DNA of 64,000 nucleotides from Lolium rigidum (Eukaryota > Streptophyta > Magnoliopsida > Poales > Poaceae): positions 326,537,090 through 326,601,089 of the forward strand of contig NC_061514.1 in the NCBI RefSeq assembly GCF_022539505.1, in the 5' to 3' direction. A program made the position numbers and the translations under genes. Shown piece after piece: positions 12,410 to 23,428 of the stretch (position 1 is the stretch's first letter; every line of letters begins with the position of its first letter). Below the pieces are notes generated by a model. It was not told the origin of the DNA. It searched no databases and worked only from the letters and a program-made list of their open reading frames with translations.

Positions 12410-13734
12410 GAACTTCACCTTCGACGGCAAGGTGCGGGCGGTGCAGGAGGCGGAGTTCGTCGTGTATGAGGGCGAGGAGAAGGCCAGCCTCTACACCAGT
12501 GAGTTGTCCGCCGCTCTAGTCTGACCCCCTCCCGGCCAAGCTGCTCTACTGACGGCTCGCCAGTTGTGCCTCTCTCCCCTCCCCTCTGCTACAGTAGATC
12601 GTGAGGCTTGAGAGGGCGGTCGAGGTCTTCCCCCCGTTTCGCCGGCGCCGCCATGGGTTCCCCTTCCCCTCCGCTCGCTCGGCGGCGGAGGGGTGGGGAA
12701 CCCCGGATCCGTGCGTGCGGTGTGTAAATAGGGTTTGGAAGTGTGTCGCCGGTGTTGTCGCTTGCGAGGGAGCGGCGGCGATGCTTCCGGCGTTTTGGTC
12801 TTCCCGAGTCCGGCTCCCTCTCGCCTCGCCCCGGGCGGCGGTGATGGACCTGTGGGAGTTCCCCGTGCGCTTGTCATGGCGGCGATGGCGTGCGTGTGTT
12901 CCGGGGATCCTCTGCCTGGGCCCGTCGTCGACGCACCGTCGTCTCCTCCTTCGACGGTGTGGGGGCTGCCGAGATATGGAGGCTATGGAGTGGTGCGGGT
13001 GGTGCTGCTTCGGAGGGTGAGCTGCGGCTTGTGGTGGAGGGATCTGGTCCTTCCCGGCCGGATCGGGAGCGGTGCAAGATCGGCGCGTGTCGCCGGCCGA
13101 CGATCGTTTGCGTCCCGGATCCGGTCCTTCGGGGCTGGTGGCTATTGCGGTCCATCGTCGCCTTATGGCTAGGGGTTCTTCCTGCTCCGAGGGCTGCTGC
13201 CGAAGCTGGTGGTGTCCGGCTTCGATGGCGGCGAGAGGATGATGGATGTCTCCGGGTGGTTTTCCGCCTGTATCCACTTTGGTGTTTCTTGTATTTCTTA
13301 CTGTTATGTATCCTTGCTACTTTATGAATACAAGTTTCTACTTTTCAAAAAAAAAAAAAAAGCTGCTCTACTGTGTCAGTGTCAGTTTACTTCAAGGTAG
13401 ATGCCATCTTGATCTGAAACTAGATGCGTACTACTTGGTTCACCACTGGACGAATTTGGGTTCTACAATCTAACGTGCTTCCATAAAGCTACTTGGTTCC
13501 TATCTGTTCTCAACTTAACATACATAGAAGCCAACACCAGTGTACAAATGTCTGAAGTAAGGACACCGTAAAAATATTTGCTAGCTAACCTGCTCTCGTG
13601 TAAGACCACTGATTGCAAGTCACTGGCACTTGTACAATAGAATTACTATTTATTTGTCAAGCTTATTAATACTCTTTTGACTACTACTTTTTTCAGCTTT
13701 AGTGAAAATTGGAGACATGGAACTTGCCATTTAA
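12410..13734 (+). pseudogene. Captured two-exon gene fragment, unidentified
   Basis: Exon-like blocks lie at 12410-12498 (after GCTCGCAG, before GTGAGT) and 13697-13734 (after TTTTTTCAG, ending in TAA). They join in phase to a C-terminal peptide whose parts read NFTFDGKVRAVQEAEFVVYE and, after the junction, LVKIGDMELAI. Intact splice signals and a shared frame argue for a real gene piece. I do not recognise the family. The intron is interrupted by the retroposon at 12552-13359. No upstream exons could be attached. Confidence 0.4.
12552..13359 (+). mobile_element. Poly(A)-tailed non-LTR retroposon with 14-bp target duplication
   Basis: AAGCTGCTCTACTG occurs at 12538-12551 and again at 13360-13373, directly after a run of A beginning at 13347. 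The roughly 800-bp GC-rich body ends in an AT-rich tail with GAATACAAGTTTCTACTTTTC before the poly(A). This is the signature of target-primed reverse transcription. The body has no reverse transcriptase, so it is a non-autonomous or processed-transcript insertion mobilised by a LINE. Long open frames on both strands in the body reflect GC bias. Confidence 0.8.
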
Positions 13735-14462
13735 AAAAAAAATTCTGAACTTTTCTAAATAGCTTGTTTACTCTATTTTAATCGCACTAGTCTGCAAAAA
13801 GAATATAGATATATTTCCTAGACTTTAATTTGTGTATATGCATGTAAGCCTGATAGGTTCCGTTGTGCTCAATAAGGCAATTCTAAACAGAACTTGTGTA
13901 TATGTATTATTTAGGCAAAGATGAAATGGTTGCTTGTTGTTTCTCTACTGACCTGTATATGTTGTACATTCTTGTTTGGTAATTAGCCTGATAATTCAGA
14001 TTTTATTGTAACTTGTTTGGACATCCAATTTATCTTTCTGTCCTTTTCTTAATGCATACCTTAGCTGTGAACTGAAAAGAAGCCATGTCTTCTAACAAAT
14101 TAGTAGTTGTCTGGATCGACGCGCACGTTTGGAACCCGGCAACGGGCGAGGTCGATATCACACCCGTCCATGATTGCACTACGATTAGCATCTAATATAG
14201 CAATTAGTTTATACACTGATTTTCTCTGATTTAGTACGTTAGATACGCATGGTTATACATGGACGGCAATGAATGCGTTTGCATGTATACTGGCCCATTG
14301 TCTTTAAGATCTGCTGCTGAAGTCTCTGAAACAATCAGCGGTACAGGTTCGTACTCTGCACACAATTTTAATACGCATCATGCATGCATGCTGGCTCACT
14401 TTCCCCTTCCTCATTAATACTTGTAAGTGAAGATTCGATGAGTAAACCTTGAGAAGGCCTGA
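13735..14462. other. Composite interior, no firm gene
   Basis: AT-rich sequence. A short stretch at about 14113-14190 could encode VWIDAHVWNPATGEVDITPV and one at about 14257-14345 could encode a peptide with CVCMYTGPLSLRSAAEVSE. Both have exon-like composition and may be further captured pieces, but I cannot assign a family. Confidence 0.3.
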
Positions 14463-14774
14463 GGCTAGTCATAGTGCTAGTATCATAATGTAGTATCATG
14501 CATATTGGTCCCACAAAAATGCTGATGTGGAAGCTAATTAAGGAGGAGAGAGGAGATTAGAGTAACATAGGTAGATATTGTATCATAGCGCATGTCACGA
14601 GAAAAGTTAATGTCAAACAAATCTTGTGCACAAATTTGCATTGAGATTCTAAAAAGCAATAAATATAGCATGACTATGATACTACTTCATAATACTAACC
14701 ACTATAGAGATAGTATCATACACAAGTATCATATGCATGATACTACTACATGATACTTACCACTATGACCAGCC
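14463..14774. mobile_element. Fold-back MITE, 312 bp
   Basis: The ends are inverted copies: GGCTAGTCATAGTGCTAGTA on the left, and on the right the complement of GGCTGGTCATAGTGGTAAGT. The pairing continues through subterminal GTATCATGCATAT blocks, so most of the element could fold back. TGA flanks both sides. This is a typical high-copy cereal MITE of uncertain superfamily. Confidence 0.75.
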
Positions 14775-16100
14775 TGAACTGTTGGCTAATAATGATCTTT
14801 TGAACTACCAGCATCCAAGCTTCAGTTCATGCGAGCAAGCAAGACGCGCGTAAAATACTCAAAACATATTTTTTTTTAGTATTCTCAAGGAATTCTAAAA
14901 TAAAACTATCAGCATCCAATTTTGATAGATTTTTTTTGCCTCAAGGAATTCTAAAATAAAAAAATCTGCCAATACTTTCTAGCAAAAATGGATTTGTAAG
15001 ATTGAAATTTACCTCGTAATACTAAAAACATAAGTACAACACATTGAATAATGATACAAATGACTTTGTACTAATCTAAATTAAATATTGTGTACTAATG
15101 ATTTCCTGTTATAGCACTAATTTTGAAGCATTATTTCTTGATATATGAAAAGATCTGTTGGCGGCTATGACAATTAACGAAATCAAACATTTTGTACTAG
15201 TGCTGCAGATGGTAAAAAATGTGATTTTGTGCTAATCTAAAATGAACATTTCGTATGTGATTTTGTACAAATTCAACTTAAATGTTTGTACTAATGGTTC
15301 TCTATTATAACAATAATTTTTGGAACAAATTCTTTTAGTACACGGGAAGAGTTCTTGGAAGCTATCAGAATTAGATACGTTGGAAGCTGTCACATTAACC
15401 AATGGCGGTGAGAGTCAAAGTGACCAATTTTGAAACAGAAAGTTTTAGACACCACTTTTTAATCAATGGTGCATACACAAAATGTTGCATATAAATTTAA
15501 TAAGATGATGATGCTTCATCAAACTCTGCTTGTATTTTACAGCTTATTTAATTCGTTCAAATTAACTGATCTTCTTTCAGATCATGTTCATATGATGATT
15601 ACTGAAAAAATACAAGCTTAGTTCGGATCTAGATAAACATGAGAAAAATAGAAAAGAAATATGTACATATTCACTAATCCGTTTGCAAATCAGATCCACA
15701 AGATTAAAAAAAAAATACGGCATTTAGTCGATGAGATCTGGACTTCACGGGAAAAATAAAAATAGATGTTCATTTCACCACTCAATCATTTTGCCGGTTT
15801 AGAATGAAATGAAGGAAAATGTGTACAAAACGAACAGGCAAAAGGAAACCAAATCAAGAGAATTGGGCTATATCCTACAAAGAAAAATGGTGGCATAGGT
15901 AAATCATGGCCAGCCGAGGTCTGCTCGTGCCATAGGTTTGGCCTGTACGTGAAGCAGCGACCCACACCAAACCTGCTCGAGCATCTTGGAGAAGTCAGGC
16001 CTAACACAGCGTCGGCTCTTACTGATTGGCAGCGATACGGCGGTAGGCTACCTTGATGCTAGCTTGGGTCGAGGAGTACCGCTGCCAGAGGAACTCGCTA
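14775..16100. other. AT-rich composite interior with diverged internal repeats
   Basis: No gene was recognised. Phrases such as TTGTACTAATCTAAATTAAA recur in diverged form between about 15058 and 15310, suggesting an old tandem duplication or MITE remnant. Confidence 0.35.
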
Positions 16101-16101
16101 T

Positions 16102-16305
16102 CTACGAGATTGGACGGAGGAGCACGGCGACCGGAGGAGCTCGGTGCAGGAGCATGGCGAAAGAGACGACGTTGGCGAAGACGTCCGGCGCATTGTTGCC
16201 GAGCGAGAGCGTGACCCCTGCCACGGCCGGCGGGGGGCGCAGCGCGGCGGAGAAGTACTCGGACGCGGTGTCGCCAGAGCTGGGCCAAGGTGGGAGCCGC
16301 TTCAA
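16102..16305 (-). pseudogene. Cation/calcium exchanger (CCX) fragment
   Basis: The minus strand reads GDTASEYFSAALRPPPAVAG and then VTLSLGNNAPDVFANVVSF, which matches the first alpha-repeat of plant CCX-type cation exchangers (family form GDTA..YF...LRLPP..AGVTLL.LGNGAPDVFAS). The second Gly of the GNGAPD core is replaced by Asn, one residue of VTLL is missing, and the frame becomes non-homologous after the motif. Only one exon-sized piece is present, so it cannot make a transporter. It lies inside the TIR composite. Confidence 0.65.
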
Positions 16306-17107
16306 CTCACCGTTGGTGGCCGCCGCGCCCCGCCAATAAGCCCTCCTCCGCCGCCCGAGCTAGCACCGCACTGCCGCCGTGGTGGGGCATGCCGGCCGGC
16401 CAGGAGATGCGCTGGAGCTTGAAGGCGCGCATGCCGGCGAGCATCTGGACGGCCGGCCTCAGTGGTTGTTGGGGGTGAGTGACTGAAGACGAAGGTTGGA
16501 GATAGCTAGGAGGAGTAATGTGATCGCAGTCAGGTGTCAGACTCTATTTCTTTTAATACGAATATGCATCAATACATATCACATACAGGCTAGGAATACA
16601 CATGCTGTCAGCCACCTGACGCTCTCTGATTGGCTGGTTTTCGTCCTCGCGGGTTGCCAGGTTCCGATAGGTATTTTCGTTGTCTGGATGATTTACTTCT
16701 TTGTATTCTTGTGCAAAGTAAGAAGCATGATATGGTAGTTGCATTATGTACGTCAAAGGCAGGAAAGGAAAGTTATAAAGACATCGGCAACAGAGGGTCT
16801 TTCTTTTATTGACAGGAAGAGTCCGGCATTCTCTCCAACTAATTCATTCAGTGGAGAGCTCTCACCTTGTTGGGAAAACTTCAAGGAAATAGAGTAAGAT
16901 AAAGAAATTGTTACTATGAAACCTTTGCATATTTGTATCCAACTGAGGTTTTGGTTGGAGGTTTAGATTGGGACCTGAGGTTCCGTGGGTTTCAGTTGTG
17001 AGTTCATCTCATGGGTTTCAGTTCTTAAACCTGTGGCCGAGTGCTTCTGCCGCGCCCAACTTCGGCGTTGCTTGATGTCGACGGTTTTGAGCCGGTTCTA
17101 CTCTTCT
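16306..17107. other. Composite interior, no firm gene
   Basis: The GC-rich part up to about 16480 may extend the exchanger fragment upstream on the minus strand but does not align to a family motif I know. The rest is unremarkable. Confidence 0.3.
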
Positions 17108-17335
17108 TCAGTATCGGTTGCTTGAAATGATGAACTTCTCCCAGTCGATGTGGAGGTACATCTCGCCGCGCGCATTGTAGATCACGTCGACGATCCACCT
17201 GCAGCAGTGACAGCCATCCTCCCGCAGATGCAGCGAGTCCGGGCGCTCATCGTCGGTGACGAAGTCGGCGAAGTCGTTCGGCAGCCTCTGGATGCCGTGT
17301 GGGTCGTCCTTGAGGACGACGATGAACTCGAACAG
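17108..17335 (-). pseudogene. B3 DNA-binding domain fragment
   Basis: The 75-residue C-terminal part of a minus-strand open frame contains QRLPNDFADF, LHLREDGCHCCRWIVDV and GEMYLHIDWEKFI, with the spacing of cereal B3-type domains (RLP..FA, ..LRE.GC...W.V.V, G.MYL..GWE.F). The frame stops right after the WEKF block, where an intact domain continues into its last strand, so it is truncated. A Ser-rich and acidic stretch precedes it. It sits inside the TIR composite. Confidence 0.55.
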
Positions 17336-18165
17336 CACGGGCGCCTCCTCGTCATGCATGTCCGACGATGAGGATGACGATGGCGTCGCAGGTACTTCCC
17401 CATAGCGTCGGTTGGGTGGATACGACGGACTCTGGCAATGACGTGGTCGAGAAAATGGGCGCCGCCAGCAGGCCTTAAAAAGGCTCGGACGCCACCTCAC
17501 ATTCAATGTTATGTCACCGCGACACTGCCCACTAGCGCATGTGCGCGGAACGCGAGACACGCCATTAACGCGGCCCTGAAAAGCTATAGCACGCCACCCG
17601 TAAGTTATGCCACGCTGAAGACTAAGCATATGTGTCGCTGCCAGGCGGGCCGGTGTGAGAAGCGTGCCAACGACCGAGCGGAGCGCATTGTCCACGCAGA
17701 CGTAAATGTGCCGCATATTTGGGTCGCGTTTGCGTCTCGGCGGACAGGTCGAACACTATGCGCCGAGCCGCTGAGATGGAGTACATATGCATTTTCGATC
17801 CACGTGGTCACAAACATCCATTTGTGTCGCTCCGTTGAAGATGTCCTTATTTCAAGACTATTCTTGATTTCTATTGTCAATTTTAAACTTATGGCTAAAC
17901 CTCAAATATGATTCAGTTCAGAGTTTTCCGTGTGGCTCATGACAAACAAATCGAATCTTTGGTAACGTTTGTTGATTTGTCTTGCTGATTGACATTCCGT
18001 TGTGCACCAATAATCTCTGTCCACCAAATAGCTATTTTTAAAAGCTGGGATTAGGGATGGGGTTTTACAGGGATTTGAGGGGATTGGGTGGAGATAGGGG
18101 TATCACCCAATCCCCTAGCAGATTATCCCCACTGATCCCCGTTAACTCCACTGCCAAACAAGGCC
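17336..18165. other. Composite right part, no gene
   Basis: The minus-strand frame of the B3 fragment stays open to about 17716 but without recognisable homology. The last 120 bp are the right terminal region, with repeated ATCCCC and GGGGAT words. Confidence 0.35.
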
Positions 18166-18467
18166 TGACGGATTTGGAAGCTTCAGTAACTGCTATCTTC
18201 AGAGAGCTGACATGGCAGCTGTGTTCCTCGCAACTGCTCATGTGATTCTAGCTTAGCTGGCAACCGTGCTGTAAAAATTCCTGCAGTTTTTCCCCTTTTC
18301 TTTTTGTCTTTTTGGGAATTAGAGAAGAGTGCCATTTTCTTTTACCAGACACCCCTGCAAACATCCTGTAACACTGCATCTTTTTAACTTCTTCGAAGAA
18401 TGAGAAGGCCCAAATTAACACGTGGTGGCAGGATATTTCCAGCGCAAGTTCAACCATGTATATTTAT

Positions 18468-18652
18468 CTTAAGAAATATATCTGGAAGATTAAGGTCCCA
18501 TTTTAAATCAAAATTATTATGTGGTTTCTCAATAAGAAGGTGATTTTAACTAAAAATAATCTCAACAAACGGAACTGGCATGAGTGCACTAAGTGTTGTT
18601 TTTGTAATCAAGAGGAAACAACACAACATCTTTTGAAAAAGTGCACTTTTGG
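18468..18652 (+). mobile_element. LINE remnant, zinc-binding RT tail (zf-RVT)
   Basis: The frame shows a block with MWFLNKKVILTK, then NWHECTKCCFCNQEETTQHL and a further Cys, which is the C-terminal zf-RVT region of plant L1-type reverse transcriptases (C..CCFC...ET..HL...C). A stop interrupts the upstream part. No other LINE domain is present, and the fragment abuts a nested MITE. Confidence 0.65.
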
Positions 18653-18680
18653 ACGTAATTGTGAATTTATCACTACGCCC

Positions 18681-19043
18681 TGTACAATGCAAGGTGCTAA
18701 AAAAATAAACCAAGCATTTTATTAAATACCGGAGCTTATTTGTGTTAGGAGAGATGTCTACTTAGAAATCGGTTTAGTATAAATAAACACCGGTGCTTAA
18801 GTAAAAAAAAATCAGTTTATTTTTATAAACATCTCCCTAAGGGCAGCCACAGTGTGGCTTATACATGGACGCTAGGGATTGAATCCCAGCCGTTTTGCTA
18901 GTTCCCCGTGGGGAAAAAAAGAGAGCTTGCTGATTCAGTACAAAATAAGGCTGCCAGCGCTTGCTGCATGCAACAATTGCCAATTTAAGCGCCTGGGTTA
19001 AGCGCCCTGCAGTGTGGCTGCCCTAAACATCTTGCATTGTACA
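18681..19043. mobile_element. MITE interrupted by an inner Tourist MITE
   Basis: The outer element has inverted ends TGTACAATGCAAG and CTTGCATTGTACA, with AT-rich arms sharing AAATAAACC/GGTTTA-like words. The inner element (18841-19023, 183 bp) has ends GGGCAGCCACA and TGTGGCTGCCC and a perfect TAA duplication (18838-18840 and 19024-19026). That makes the inner one a Tourist/Harbinger-type insertion into the outer one. Confidence 0.8.
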
Positions 19044-19378
19044 TGCCTTTAATGATTTTAAGTTTGCACCCATCTCAAATTTACACCGCAATAAACAGTA
19101 AAAATAACAGCCATCCCACGGTCCGCCATTGCCACCAGCACTAGCATTGAAGTTTCTTCAAATAGCTAACACTGGAGTTTCTTGCAAGAGGGACTGCCAT
19201 TGCTGCCATCTCTGCAGGGGGATCAAAAGTTTCAGTATCTCGCACGCCCATAAACATATGTGTACCCTTGATTCGTCTAATCCAGCAGAAGCAAGCCAAC
19301 ACAGTTGTCTTGTACTACTTATGAAGAAGCTTCTTGATACCGAGACACTTGTTGATTTGACATGGCATCCATCAAATG

Positions 19379-22300
19379 CTAAATTTTCCGGAGCATGTTC
19401 ATGTATGTGTAACTTGAGAACCTAACGAACAATCGCCTGAACCTACAAGAACAAAAGGAATATGTTGACTTTCGTAAATATAATGCACGGCCTACAAAAC
19501 CAACAGCATTGAGAATTCTGAGATAGATAACCGGAGCTTCCTTAATTGTTGGGCGTGGCATAATTTGAAGTTGAGAAATTGAATATTGCAGTTAGTACAG
19601 GCTCATGTCAAGCTGCCAACAACCTGTCTACCAGTCAAACAATTTGTCCTAAAAACGGAACAAGTCTAACCAAAAAAAATCTAGTCAAACAAATTACTAT
19701 ATGTTTGGCAATGTCATCATTTCTTCAAAGGGGGTATTACACATAGCTATGCTATGTTTAAAATCTTATTTCACTTGATAAAGGTTATGAACTGACCTTA
19801 TGATTCTGCTGAGGTCAGAATTTCTAAACAAGGCAACAGAGGTTATGTGTCAATGTAGAGAAGACTAATTATACTTACCAAACCCACTGACTTCTGTGTG
19901 CAGCCATTGCCTCAAAGGTTCGGGATGGGCTGCAGTTAACTAAACAACATATTGGTTGTTTTGAGCTTGAAGAAATCAAAGAAGATAGCCAGATGTCAAC
20001 TGGACCACTGTACTTGCGGAACATGTTCAGGCTTACCTACATTTCCAAAGAAACCATAATCAATAGTCTTAACTTTAAGACGCTAGTTTCATCCAAGAAA
20101 ATCTATGGACTATGGTACATGAGCACATCTGTACTGCTCAGAAAAATAAAGGATGGAGGCCATAGTAATTTGTGCAGTACAAAGACGGCCTACATTTTCA
20201 GATATCAAACTGACTGCTATTGTTCAAACTGCGCATAAGAACACAACTAATTTATTGTTACCCATGTCAGATGTCATTCAGTTTATAACTAGCTTAAGTG
20301 CCAACAACATTGATAAAAGAATAAAAGGAGATGGACAGCGTGTCAATACATCTTTCAGAGAACTAGTTTGATTATGGAAATGGTGAGATGAATATTTTAA
20401 GCATACCATACAGAAAATCAACAAAATATTCATATGCTCTTTCAGACTGTAGAATGAAAGGGATGATGATCAAAGCTCTCGAGAAAAATCCTTACAAGTT
20501 CCCAGGCTTCAATGTTTCTTTGCTGGTTCTCATGAAGAAGCTTGCTGTTCACAAGAAAAAATATGCTGTTTAGACTCTAGAACAATAGACTAAAAATATA
20601 CCACATAAATATAATAGGCATCTGGATGTAATCCAAACATGTAAAAACCATAATTAAAACAAAAAAAGAGAGAAACTAGTTAGCGACAGAATGAGCACAG
20701 CTCACTGCAACCAAAAAGAGATCAGAACCTGGTATTCTGATGTCACCGGTATGGACATCCACATTGTAACAGCATTGTGTGAAAAGAAAAGTGTAACAAA
20801 ATGCTAATATGGTATACGCCAAATTTGCGGCAAGTTGGCACCACAAGAATTAGTCTGATTATTCTATTGCAACCGTCTTTAAATGAACTCATATATGCAT
20901 GTAGGGGATGGAGTCGTGCTGTAGCCCTTTAGTATGCAGAGGGGTGTTGAACAAGTTGACTGACCTTATACCATGATGAACGTCGCAGTGATTCGGATGA
21001 CCTGATACTCCACAGGAATCAAAGGTCACAATCTAAAACATCATGAAATATTGCAGTAGTAAGTAGGGACAATGGAAGTAAAATTAAATGCAAATAATCA
21101 CACTTTAGAGGTCCAGAGGAAGGAGATAAAAGCATTTGAATTGCACAATATATGATATACTAGTAACTGTTCGCATAGTGTATAAGATAACATGGCTTTG
21201 CTCAGGAACAAGCAGGATTAGCAAGAGGTTGTCAGAAGTTCCTTTGGACATGTATAACAATCATTGACCGGGAAGTATATAAAAGTAATATTGTTGTCGT
21301 GGTAAATAGTCAAACTTTCTCATATTACATGTAATAGATGTTCCTTTGAACAAGTATAACACTCATTGATCGGGAAGTATATAAAAGTAATATTGCTGTC
21401 ATGGTAAATAGTCAAACTTTCTCATATTACATGTAATAGATGATCAACACATTTGCATATTTGTTCCTTCAAGTTTGATGATTTCAAATATGGTGCAAAA
21501 ATAATATTGATTGGGAAGTATATAACACTCATTGATCAGGAAGTATATAAAAGTAATATTGCTGGCATGGTACATAGTCAAACTTTCTCATATTACATGT
21601 AATAGGTGATCAACACATTTGCATATTTGTTCCTCCAAGTTTGATAATTTCCAATATGGTGCAACAATCAAGGAAATCACAATATTACGACCCTGAATTC
21701 ATGTGAGGACTGAGATGAACTCATTACTGTGTCAATATCCCATAGACGGATCTGCTCCATGGTAAGTTCTGCTAATAGTCTGTGATCCCACTTTTCTTGA
21801 AATCCATCCTACAATATACATTGGGTATGTTCAACTGTCACTTGTGTTTGGAATAGTATCTGAACTATGAAAAATGAGTGACCTGTAGCTTTTGATGGTC
21901 CAAGACTTCAACTTGCTCAGCTGGAATCTGCAATTATGAAAGTCCTGTTAAGAGCTGAAGAAAAACTTGCTCTCCAAGGGGTACACTATGGAGCAGTGTA
22001 GGACTTGAGTACCTTAAGAGCTGCACAGGCTTTGTATAGTTCTTTTTTACGAATATTTCCAAGACCATCAGCGTTACCTATAGAAACGGCAGTAACCACC
22101 AAGAAAGATTAACTCCGCAGTCCGCACATGTGTACAAGCCAAAAGAAGAGAGCATTGGTGCTCTAGTATGCACACAATTACATCGGTATTTTCATTACAA
22201 GTAACTGATTTCTGGTGGTAAAACGTTTAGGATATATTGCGTGTCGTTTGAGTAAGCCAGGAGAAAAATAACTATTTGGTGCCAGAACATTGAAAAGTAG

Positions 22301-23428
22301 AAGTAGCTCCCTGTGTTTCTTACAAATATCAAAAACTTCATTTTCAAAACTCAAAAACATGCAAGCACATATAGACGTGTAGTATGTATGTACAATTTTC
22401 ATAAACACACCTTTTTAGCTGTGATCTACACACAAATAAAGACAAGTACATAAGAATATTACATTCCCAAAGCCTCCTTTGTACTTGAGAGATATGTTCT
22501 TTCTAATTTTCTGACAGCCATCGCTGGTAATCAGCAATAATTACTATGGATATAACTTTTGTACATGCATATCAGATGCATGTTACTTCGAAATTGGCAG
22601 GGGGATAAGTTATCCAGGTGATGCAGACATAACCTTCTCTAAGACCTCCCACATACAGAGAATGGATCGCAGTTCCTCTACATACTCTTGGATGCAAAAG
22701 TGGGTGGTGTGTCCTAATGGTTGATACTAGTGCTAGTACTGTTCAAAGTATGTTTCAACAGAAACTAGTCCATGGGTGTGTTTTCTGTATTTTGGTTGAA
22801 CGAATGGATAGAGAGCATGATGACTCCTGCACCACATACAAGAAGATGGACAGACTACAGAGAATAGAGACCTTCATTTGTAATAGAGGAGCAAACTTAC
22901 CCAGGGACATGCACAAAATGTGAATGTTGTGACCTTTTGACTTGAGGAAAAGTATGGTTGGGGTGAAAAACCTGCATTCGTAACACAAGGATTTCACATA
23001 AGAGGAAAGCAACCTAAGAAACATGGTAGAACAGGTCAAGGCGCCAAACCGGAGGCGCAACTTGTGTTCGTCTTAATCGAACTACAAACCGATCATTAAT
23101 CCTTTCATAAGCTGCTCGGTCGCCATTTCAGTTACATGAACTACGCAACTTGCGACCCGAGTCGGACGAGACATGAATTTCGTCGAGCACCTTGCGTGCA
23201 CGACGCAGAGTAGAGGATTGGAGAGAGGGGTGCGACATACATGGACTCGTCGTCGGGGTGTGCGAGCACCAGGAGCACGTTCCTGGTCCTCCTGTCGCCG
23301 CGGAGAGGGGGCGGGAAGTGAGGGCTCGGAGGCAGGCTGTATGGCGCGGAGGAGGACAGCATCCGCCCGAGGGAAACCGCCCACAGGAGGACGGCGCCGG
23401 CCGCCGGGACCATCCAGATCCACGCCAT
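19379..23428 (-). CDS. PIGL: PIG-L, N-acetylglucosaminyl-phosphatidylinositol de-N-acetylase
   Basis: PIG-L removes the acetyl group from GlcNAc-PI, the second step of GPI-anchor synthesis, on the cytoplasmic face of the ER. Nine coding exons join in phase: 23241-23428, 22901-22971, 22013-22077, 21883-21927, 21728-21808, 20965-21032, 20496-20544, 19879-20036, 19379-19442, total 789 bp, 262 residues, close to the usual length of about 250-260. The start at 23428 opens a membrane anchor (AWIWMVPAAGAVLLWAVSLG). The metal-binding motif AHPDDESM spans the exon 1/2 junction; GNADGLG, WDIDT and GVSGHPNHCDVHHGI follow in order. The conserved tail has RKYSGPVDIW and HRSQWVWFRRLFV. All introns are GT-AG. 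The intron between exons 5 and 6 holds a triplicated repeat. A near-identical copy of exon 8 is found at 45847-46039. Confidence 0.94.
21238..21690. repeat. Irregular triplicated repeat in PIG-L intron 5
   Basis: The block GGGAAGTATATAAAAGTAAT plus CAAACTTTCTCATATTACAT occurs three times, starting near 21272, 21373 and 21539. The first two copies are spaced about 102 bp apart. The second and third are about 165 bp apart because a downstream segment (GATCAACACATTTGCATATT) is included. It is noncoding and clear of splice sites. Confidence 0.85.

Larger units (their letters stand above)
12010..18165. mobile_element. 6.2-kb TIR-bounded composite carrying gene fragments
   Basis: The left end reads GGCCTCGTTTGGTTGTGGAG and the right end, reverse-complemented, reads GGCCTTGTTTGGCAGTGGAG. 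Both continue into related runs rich in GGGGAT/ATCCCC. TGA flanks both sides (12007-12009 and 18166-18168), compatible with a 3-bp target duplication. Inside are a spliced gene fragment, a retroposon, a MITE, a cation/calcium exchanger remnant and a B3-domain remnant. No transposase was found, so it would be non-autonomous. The 3-bp duplication suggests a PIF/Harbinger-like or CACTA-like integrase, but TGA is not the classic Harbinger TWA. An alternative is that two independent MITE ends bracket unrelated insertions. Confidence 0.55.

Noticed and set aside
12546..13277. Open frames of up to 243 codons on both strands of the retroposon body
   Set aside because: Present on both strands in a GC-rich retroposed body; no conserved domain or splice context.
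21238..21690. CRISPR-like spacing of repeats
   Set aside because: Only three diverged copies with unequal spacing in a plant intron; a tandem duplication explains it.
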